Below, in pieces: positions 5,194 through 9,794 of a DNA stretch of 9,794 bases. The stretch spans positions 1 to 9,794 of the forward strand of contig CALRCB010000015.1 in assembly GCA_943354455.1 (NCBI GenBank), read 5' to 3'. Within the stretch, counting starts at the first letter, position 1, and each line of letters opens with the position of its first letter. Source of the DNA: Candidatus Staskawiczbacteria bacterium (GTDB lineage Bacteria > Patescibacteriota > Minisyncoccia > Minisyncoccales > Staskawiczbacteraceae). A model generated the notes under the pieces. The model saw only the letters and a program-made list of their open reading frames with translations, had not been told where the DNA came from and did not search any database. Made by a program: the position numbers and the translations under genes.

Positions 5194-6624
5194 TTATCGA
5201 TTGGAGTTAATAACAGTAAACACTCCGCTTTTGCCCAGGGCACTATCTAATGCCCACTCCGGAGTCTGTGTTGCTACTGACACCATATAATTACCAGTTG
5301 AGATTGTTGGATCAATTAACCAAAGATAACTGCCAGCATTGGATAAATTAGCAACAATGGTTTTTATGTATATTCCAGATGAATTGAGCAAATCAACTTG
5401 TATTGGATAACTGCCTATACCCGAAGATGTCCAAATAATATTGCAGTAATCACTAACGTAACAGGGCTTTGCTGAATTTGGGGAAACTATATTAATAGAT
5501 GGCTGAGTATTTATGGTAATCGGAAACGCATGGCTCGTTGCTGTCTTCGTGACCGATGATCCTGAAACATACGATGCTCCGAATGTATATATTGAATACA
5601 CAAACAAGTTATAGGTTCCTGATGCTACGGGAATTGGCGCTTCATAACCAGAATTTTCAGGAAGTTGCCCTCTTCCAATCATAGATGGAACTGTAAGGGT
5701 GATCTTATTACCGTCATAATAAGTAAATCCACTGTAAACTGTACCCGTAGTATATGGAATATGCCATGATTTTAATCCATCAAGGGTCTTTAAAATAACA
5801 CTGCCGGTATTGCCGCCATTTGAAAAGTAAACCGTAAGCGATGACCCAACTTGAACCGGCTGGGGAGTGGCGGAGGAAATTGATGGCGTTGCGGAAGCTG
5901 AAGAATCAACATTAAGGTATCCTGTTGCTAATTTATTATTATTTGCATCATACACATAAACTGTATAGTATCCATTAGTAATTGCTGGTGATACGGTCAC
6001 AGACCAAGTGCCATTGATAACTGGAATTAAGCCACTTCCGTATGCTTTGTCACCAGAGCTACTGGCCAAAACAATACCAACTTGAGTCAGATTATTTGTA
6101 GTTCCATAGATCGTAGGCGTTAAGGAGTTAGTTTTTTCACTACTGGTAATTTTGATCCATGAAGGAGCGGGTGGATTTGTTATTCCACATCCATATAATG
6201 CATTTAATTTTGCCCTTGTAGATCTACCAACATAGCCAGTTGGATATCTTAAACCATTAGGAGTTAATATCTCGGAAGCATATTTTTGCTGTAGGGCACT
6301 TACCGCTCCGGCTATTATTTCATCGTATTGAGTTGGTCTATTAGTAAAATTAAATTCAGATATATTTTCTTTATCTAAAACCATAATTAGGGCGTCGAAA
6401 TCAGAACCAAATGATCCGATCCCCAAATTAATATTAAAGGTGTGGCACCATGTTGGATTTACTCCTTGCTGAGCTTGAAGTCGAATTAATTGAGCCTGCA
6501 AACTTGCAATTTGTGCAATTAATTGTTGGATTGTTGCTGAATTATCGACAGCTTTAGCTACTCCCACATTAGTAAACAAAAAGCCAAAAATAACTATACC
6601 TAAAAATATTTTTTTATAATTCAT
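5194..6624 (-). CDS. Secreted multidomain protein: coiled coil, PG-binding-like and Ig-like domains
   Basis: Exact function unknown. The 476-residue protein starts with a signal peptide (MNYKKIFLGIVIFGFLF, likely cut after AKA at about 25). A short Gln/Ala/Leu coiled coil follows (29-54). Next is a peptidoglycan-binding-like helical domain (about 57-147) whose end, GYVGRSTRAKLNALYGCG, is characteristic of Parcubacteria exported proteins; C60 and C146 bracket it and could form a disulfide. Then come three beta-rich modules: 155-240 (Ig-like), 246-372, and 376-472, the last resembling the Ser/Thr-rich Kre9/KNH-type fold with C388 and C394. No sortase motif or C-terminal membrane helix is seen. 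The ATG lies 4 bases after the tig stop, so it is probably co-transcribed and perhaps translationally coupled; no SD, only an A-run. Likely a cell-surface or wall-associated factor. Confidence 0.85.
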   Translation of the reverse strand: MNYKKIFLGIVIFGFLFTNVGVAKAVDNSATIQQLIAQIASLQAQLIRLQAQQGVNPTWCHTFNINLGIGSFGSDFDALIMVLDKENISEFNFTNRPTQYDEIIAGAVSALQQKYASEILTPNGLRYPTGYVGRSTRAKLNALYGCGITNPPAPSWIKITSSEKTNSLTPTIYGTTNNLTQVGIVLASSSGDKAYGSGLIPVINGTWSVTVSPAITNGYYTVYVYDANNNKLATGYLNVDSSASATPSISSATPQPVQVGSSLTVYFSNGGNTGSVILKTLDGLKSWHIPYTTGTVYSGFTYYDGNKITLTVPSMIGRGQLPENSGYEAPIPVASGTYNLFVYSIYTFGASYVSGSSVTKTATSHAFPITINTQPSINIVSPNSAKPCYVSDYCNIIWTSSGIGSYPIQVDLLNSSGIYIKTIVANLSNAGSYLWLIDPTISTGNYMVSVATQTPEWALDSALGKSGVFTVINSNR

Positions 6625-6628
6625 TTTT

Positions 6629-7900
6629 TTATTTTTTAGAAAAAGTTTCTAGTTGTTTAAACACTTTTTCGTTAAATAACGCACCTTTACTATACTCTGT
6701 TAACTGCCTAATGTCAATTTGCTTTAATTCTTCTTGGGTGTAATTTTTGGTTAACCTTGGCAGGTCTTCGGCCACTTCTTGGTCGGTCACTTTCACATTT
6801 TCAGCTTTGCCAATTTCCCGCAAAACCAAAAAGTTTTTAATTCGTTTTTCGGCTTCTAATTTATAAGTAGCCTTAATTTCTTCTTCGGTTTTTTTAACCG
6901 AAGCTAAATAATTTTCAAACGAAGTGCCAAATTTGTTGTTTACCTGCACTTTTAATTCGTCTAGCAAGCGGTCTTGCTCATAGCTGATCATTTTTTCCGG
7001 TATGTCAAAATCAATTTTGGTACTGATTTTATCTAACATTTCGGCCCGGCTTCGCTGTTTTTCTGATTCGGTTTTTTCTAAGGTAATGCCTTCTTTCAAA
7101 TTTTCTTTTAAGGCCACCAAAGTATCAAAAGCGCCCAGGTTCTTGGCAAATTCGTCATCCACCGGCGCCAATTCCATTTTTTGGACTGACAACATTTTCA
7201 CTTTAAAATCAGCGTTTTTTCCGGCCAAATCTTTCCGTGGCGTATTATCTGGGAACTTAGCCTTAAATTCCTTTTCTTCCCCGGCTTTCATTCCAATTAA
7301 ATTTTGTTCAAAGTCTTGTAAAAATCCCCCATTGCCTAAAATAAATCGGTCTTTGATTGCTTTTCCGCCGTTGATGTCTTTGTTTGAGTATTCAATTTCT
7401 ACAAAGTCTTTATCTTTTGCCGGCCGGTCTTCTGTCGTAAATTTGGCTCGGCTTTTTTGCAAATAGTCTATTGTTTCTTGGATTTCCCCTTCGGTTACCT
7501 CAATACTGCCCGCTTTTATTTGGCCGGCAATTTCTTTGTAGTCAGGCAACGTGATTTCCGGCAACACGGCCACTTTTACCGTAAACAAAAATTCGTTGCC
7601 CTTGGCAATTTTGGTGATTTGCACCTCCGGGTCGCCAACGGGTTCTAGTTTATTTTCTTCTACAAACTTTGGGTACACGGCTTTTACGGCAATATCACCG
7701 GCTTCCATAAGTAATTCTTCCGGTTTTACCTTTTCTTCAACCATTTTCGCCGGCACTTTGCCCTTGCGAAACCCGTCCACTTTTACATGGCTTTTTAAGT
7801 GCTCTAAAGCCTTTTGGAAATGTTTTTCAAACTCTTCAGCCGTTAGCTCAAATTGTATTTCTATCTCAGATTTTGGTAGTTTTTTAATTTCTGTTTTCAT
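6629..7900 (-). CDS. tig: Trigger factor (ribosome-associated chaperone)
   Basis: Binds the large ribosomal subunit near the exit tunnel and shields and folds nascent chains; it also has peptidyl-prolyl isomerase capacity. The protein has 423 residues, close to the usual 430. The N-terminal ribosome-binding domain (1-115) carries the signature GFRKGKVP at 43-50. The FKBP-like domain spans about 160-245, containing FILGNGGFLQDFEQNLIGMKAGEEKEF-type sequence from 186. The charged helical C-terminal chaperone domain covers about 260-423. The start ATG lies 14 bases after the toxin stop, so it may be read from the toxin-antitoxin promoter; I see no clear promoter of its own and no SD. It lies upstream of clpP as in many bacteria, but with one extra gene in between. 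Confidence 0.96.
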   Translation of the reverse strand: MKTEIKKLPKSEIEIQFELTAEEFEKHFQKALEHLKSHVKVDGFRKGKVPAKMVEEKVKPEELLMEAGDIAVKAVYPKFVEENKLEPVGDPEVQITKIAKGNEFLFTVKVAVLPEITLPDYKEIAGQIKAGSIEVTEGEIQETIDYLQKSRAKFTTEDRPAKDKDFVEIEYSNKDINGGKAIKDRFILGNGGFLQDFEQNLIGMKAGEEKEFKAKFPDNTPRKDLAGKNADFKVKMLSVQKMELAPVDDEFAKNLGAFDTLVALKENLKEGITLEKTESEKQRSRAEMLDKISTKIDFDIPEKMISYEQDRLLDELKVQVNNKFGTSFENYLASVKKTEEEIKATYKLEAEKRIKNFLVLREIGKAENVKVTDQEVAEDLPRLTKNYTQEELKQIDIRQLTEYSKGALFNEKVFKQLETFSKK

Positions 7901-7914
7901 ATTTTTTATTTACT

Positions 7915-8178
7915 TTAACGATAAATATCTTTTCTATCGCCAACCTTAAAAAGAAGAATTTCATTGGGAGATAAAAACTTAAAAAGCGCCCTGAAGTTGC
8001 GCTCAATACGAAACGAATAAATACCAATAAATTTCCCAGCCAAAGGCTTAGTTTTAAGTCGAGAGTTAAAGGGATTTTCTTTTAATAAAACAATAGTCAT
8101 CGCTAATTTGACCTGCTGTTTTTCGGTAAGTTTTTTGGCCTGTTTTTCAAAGTGGTCGCTATAATAAACTCTTACCAT
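7915..8178 (-). CDS. RelE/ParE-superfamily toxin (YafQ-like)
   Basis: A small basic protein of 87 residues, typical in length for this superfamily. It begins VRVYYSDHFEKQAKKL, a first strand then a helix, and ends with the characteristic sheet: YSFRIERNFRALFKF (54-68), then EILLFKVGDRKDIYR (73-87). R57, R60, R63 and Y86 are candidate RNA-contacting or catalytic residues. The His common in the VGHRxxIY ending of relatives is D81 here, so activity is not certain. RelE/YafQ members cleave mRNA in the ribosomal A site, whereas ParE members poison gyrase; sequence alone does not decide, though the YafQ/RelE type is favoured. The gene starts 4 bases after the antitoxin-like gene and is followed by tig after 14 bases. 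Confidence 0.85.
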   Translation of the reverse strand: MVRVYYSDHFEKQAKKLTEKQQVKLAMTIVLLKENPFNSRLKTKPLAGKFIGIYSFRIERNFRALFKFLSPNEILLFKVGDRKDIYR

Positions 8179-8182
8179 GCCA

Positions 8183-8392
8183 TTATTTTCCGCGTATTTG
8201 TTTTAAGAAAGACTTGCCATCTTTAAATTCGTATTTTGGTTTTTCTTTGGCGGCTTTTAGTATTTCTTTCACAAATTTCGGGTTATATTCTCCTTCGGGG
8301 TCGCCACCAAATTGGCCAATCACAAAAGAACGCAAAAGCTCCAGCTCCCTTTCTAATTTATTTGTTTTTTGTTGCAATGATTTAGTGGTCAT
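8183..8392 (-). CDS. Putative antitoxin paired with the RelE-type toxin
   Basis: A 69-residue protein directly upstream of the toxin, separated by 4 bases, the classic antitoxin-first order. It has a charged N-terminal helix (SLQQKTNKLERELELLRSFV), a middle GQFGGDPEGEYNPKFVKEIL, and a C-terminal tail KYEFKDGKSFLKQIRGK that could wrap the toxin. I see no clear ribbon-helix-helix or helix-turn-helix DNA-binding domain; the N-terminal helix looks more like a dimerising coil. So the antitoxin role rests on position, size and resemblance to short proteins often found before RelE-like toxins in Patescibacteria. The start ATG has no SD. A weak promoter candidate (TTGATT 8421-8426, TAGTAT 8399-8404, 16-bp spacer) would put +1 almost at the ATG. 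Confidence 0.7.
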   Translation of the reverse strand: MTTKSLQQKTNKLERELELLRSFVIGQFGGDPEGEYNPKFVKEILKAAKEKPKYEFKDGKSFLKQIRGK

Positions 8393-8438
8393 ATTTCTAT
8401 ACTACTATATATCTCTTAAAAATCAATTAATTTCTAAC

Positions 8439-8696
8439 TTACTTTTTATATATTTTTTCTATCCACCACTTTTTTAAAAACGGTATGGATAATGTTGATA
8501 AATAATAACCTACGGTGGGAATTAGCGCGCTCACTAAAAAATTATTCACTCCAATAGCGTAGAAAACAATAGAAGTTACGATATACGTCATAACTACCAA
8601 AGAGGCAATTCGAAAGGCACTCGTTTCCCACGCCTTGTCCGCTTCCACTTTTTGGTTTCTTTCTTTTATTAAATTAATTTCGTTTTCTATATCCAT
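8439..8696 (-). CDS. Small two-helix membrane protein, function unknown
   Basis: 85 residues. The charged N-terminus (MDIENEINLIKERNQKVEADKAWETSAFR) should be cytoplasmic and helical. Two hydrophobic segments follow (about 29-49 and 53-71), joined by a short GVNN turn, and a lysine-rich end LKKWWIEKIYKK. Both termini are therefore predicted inside. The segment VEADKAWETS resembles conserved small proteins I associate with CPR genomes, but no function is known to me. It is flanked upstream by a REP-like repeat region and downstream by the toxin-antitoxin pair (46-base gap). It could be a stand-alone gene. There is no SD, and no family-diagnostic catalytic motif. Confidence 0.75.
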   Translation of the reverse strand: MDIENEINLIKERNQKVEADKAWETSAFRIASLVVMTYIVTSIVFYAIGVNNFLVSALIPTVGYYLSTLSIPFLKKWWIEKIYKK

Positions 8697-8710
8697 AAAT
8701 TTATTTTAAT

Positions 8711-8774
8711 GGTGGCTGTCCCCATTTCCCACCATTTCCCATTTCCACTTGCTAAGCAAGTCCTTGCTAAGCAA
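8711..8774. repeat. REP-like repeat region related to the transposase-adjacent palindrome
   Basis: Two 12-bp copies of CTTGCTAAGCAA (8748-8759, 8763-8774) are separated by GTC; the first, with the next base, forms a near-palindrome. Beside them are three copies of CATTTCC (8723-8729, 8733-8739, 8740-8746) and GGTGGCTGTCCCC (8711-8723), a string resembling the GGTGxCTGTCCCC-type termini I associate with Y1-transposase repeats. AGTCCTTGCTA (8759-8769) is the reverse complement of 706-716 near the transposase gene. Confidence 0.6.
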
Positions 8775-8777
8775 ACC

Positions 8778-9431
8778 TTACTGGGTGCCTAGACTTAGAC
8801 AAAATTCTTTAGAATCTTTGCCTTGTATGTTGTCGCATAGGGCAATAAAAGATTTGGCAAACCTGTTTTCATCCTGTTTCATTTGAAACATTGCACCCTG
8901 ATAGCATAAATCTTTTCTGGAAGAGTCAACTGCTTGCTCGCATACACTTTTAAATTGACCTATAACTTCAGGAGCAATCCTGTCGTAATATGCGGTAAAA
9001 CACGCCTCTTGGTCTATGGGCGGGAAACCAGTCCTATCCTGACAACTGCCATTGCCATTAGATTCCGTGTAATATTTACTCCTTACTTCCTCCATTACCA
9101 GTTGGATATAACAATCTCCGGCATATGTGGAGTTTATCAGATCACATGCTTTAACACTATTAGTTTGCTTGGCTATGTTCATATAACATCCAACTCGGGC
9201 TCCATGGGTTTTGTCAGGTATCGCAAACAGCACATACATAAATATCTCCGGGATATCCTCAATATGCATTCCTGGTATTACGCGAATAGTTTCACAGAGG
9301 GCAGGATTATTTTCTTTGAGCGCTTTTGCAAAAACTGTTTTGCTATTATTAAAGCCCATTACCCCAACAGCAATAGCCCCCAAAACAATTAGCGCAACAA
9401 CCAAAATGATAACTGCAAGATATTTTTTCAT
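8778..9431 (-). CDS. Membrane-anchored, cysteine-rich extracytoplasmic protein
   Basis: Function unknown. The 217-residue protein has one N-terminal hydrophobic helix (about 4-26) with lysines before it, so it is a signal anchor facing outward; there is no lipobox cysteine. The remainder holds ten cysteines (46, 82, 96, 107, 130, 144, 164, 176, 199, 211), an even number suited to disulfides outside the cell. Several form a repeated helical pattern C-[DE]-x(9,10)-C: CDLINSTYAGDC (96-107), CEQAVDSSRKDLC (164-176) and CDNIQGKDSKEFC (199-211). A looser first unit starts at C46. This looks like a small solenoid of Cys-paired helices. The ATG is 6 bases after the hppA stop, so it is probably translated from the hppA mRNA. 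No SD is seen. Substrate or partner cannot be inferred; a link to HppA rests on spacing only. Confidence 0.75.
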   Translation of the reverse strand: MKKYLAVIILVVALIVLGAIAVGVMGFNNSKTVFAKALKENNPALCETIRVIPGMHIEDIPEIFMYVLFAIPDKTHGARVGCYMNIAKQTNSVKACDLINSTYAGDCYIQLVMEEVRSKYYTESNGNGSCQDRTGFPPIDQEACFTAYYDRIAPEVIGQFKSVCEQAVDSSRKDLCYQGAMFQMKQDENRFAKSFIALCDNIQGKDSKEFCLSLGTQ

Positions 9432-9437
9432 AATATT

Positions 9438-9794
9438 TTACACTAAAAACGCTACAATCAGCAAAGCAACGATATTCAAAACCTTAATCATTGGGTTGAT
9501 GGCAGGGCCTGCAGTGTCTTTGTATGGGTCGCCGACGGTGTCTCCGGTAACTGCTGCTGCGTGGGCAAAACTGCCCTTTCCGCCCAAGTTTCCTAGCTCA
9601 ATGTACTTTTTAGCATTATCCCAAGCGGCGCCTCCGGTGGTCATAGAAATGCCCACGAAGAGCCCGGTTACGGTGGCTCCAATTAACAATCCTCCCAGCG
9701 CTTCTACTCCCAAAAATACTCCCACCAAAATTGGCGCAATAACTGGAATTAACGCCGGAACCATCATTTCTTTAATGGCGGCTTTAGTTACAAT
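9438..9794 (-). CDS. hppA: Membrane-bound ion-translocating pyrophosphatase, C-terminal part
   Basis: Hydrolyses inorganic pyrophosphate and pumps H+ or Na+ across the membrane. Only the last 118 codons or so are here: the frame is open to the window edge, with IVTKAAIKEMMVP before the first internal methionines, so the 5' end lies beyond. Diagnostic C-terminal motifs are WDNAKKYIE (in TTGGAAWDNAKKYIE), GKGSFAHAAAVTGDTVGDPYKD and TAGPAINPMIKVLN. The Asp and Lys residues in DNAKK and GDTVGDPYKD bind Mg-pyrophosphate. Hydrophobic segments flank them, and the protein ends in a final helix (VALLIVAFLV). The family usually has SGGAWDN-like sequence; here the GG is shifted one place (TGGAAWDN). The motif deciding K+ dependence and the residues bearing on ion choice lie outside the window. 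It is followed after 6 bases by the Cys-rich protein gene. Confidence 0.95.
   Translation of the reverse strand: MVTKAAIKEMMVPALIPVIAPILVGVFLGVEALGGLLIGATVTGLFVGISMTTGGAAWDNAKKYIELGNLGGKGSFAHAAAVTGDTVGDPYKDTAGPAINPMIKVLNIVALLIVAFLV

Noticed and set aside
7002..7949. Plus-strand open frames opposite tig (7002-7466, 7551-7949)
   Set aside because: They are antisense shadows of trigger factor, with no domain-like content, no promoter and no SD.
8934..9392. Plus-strand 152-codon frame opposite the Cys-rich protein
   Set aside because: The minus-strand reading has a clean signal anchor, patterned cysteines and a 6-base link to hppA; the plus reading has none of this.

Overview
The window reads as a chromosome fragment of a Candidate Phyla Radiation bacterium (Patescibacteria, probably the Parcubacteria side). 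This placement is inferred from gene style. The signs are compact A/T-rich gene packing, near absence of Shine-Dalgarno (SD) sequences, a secreted protein with an alanine/glutamine/leucine coiled coil followed by a peptidoglycan-binding-like domain, a small two-helix membrane protein of a type common in that group, a REP-associated Y1 transposase, and the standard genetic code. No rRNA or tRNA is visible to confirm it.

Layout. Every gene except one lies on the minus strand. From right to left, which is the direction of transcription: the 3' part of a membrane pyrophosphatase (hppA), then six bases later a cysteine-rich anchored protein; a repeat-bearing gap; a small two-helix membrane protein; a short antitoxin-like and RelE-type toxin pair; trigger factor (tig) 14 bases after the toxin; a 476-residue secreted multidomain protein 4 bases after tig; clpP behind a 57-bp palindrome; and rny (ribonuclease Y). 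The only plus-strand gene, a LysM/M23 cell-wall hydrolase, converges on rny, and the two share a perfect 18-bp-stem terminator. It diverges from rsmA, which is followed by a REP-associated transposase running off the left edge.

How the genes work together. The central block is protein and RNA quality control: trigger factor folds nascent chains, ClpP degrades proteins, RNase Y starts mRNA decay, and the toxin-antitoxin pair may feed into both. The secreted 476-residue protein and the M23 hydrolase act at the envelope. RsmA matures the small ribosomal subunit, and HppA couples pyrophosphate hydrolysis to ion pumping.

The main unexplained structure is in the short DNA. A CTACTCACT-type repeat supplies the stop codons of both rsmA and rny at the same repeat position and also encodes a loop inside RsmA. 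REP-like TTGCTAG palindromes sit at the transposase promoter, with a related copy about 8 kb away. Extended palindromes precede clpP and rny. Predicted -10 boxes lie only 6 to 7 bases before some start codons, suggesting leaderless mRNAs. I saw no complete, clearly new multi-gene system; the repeat and palindrome observations are the strongest candidates for something undescribed.
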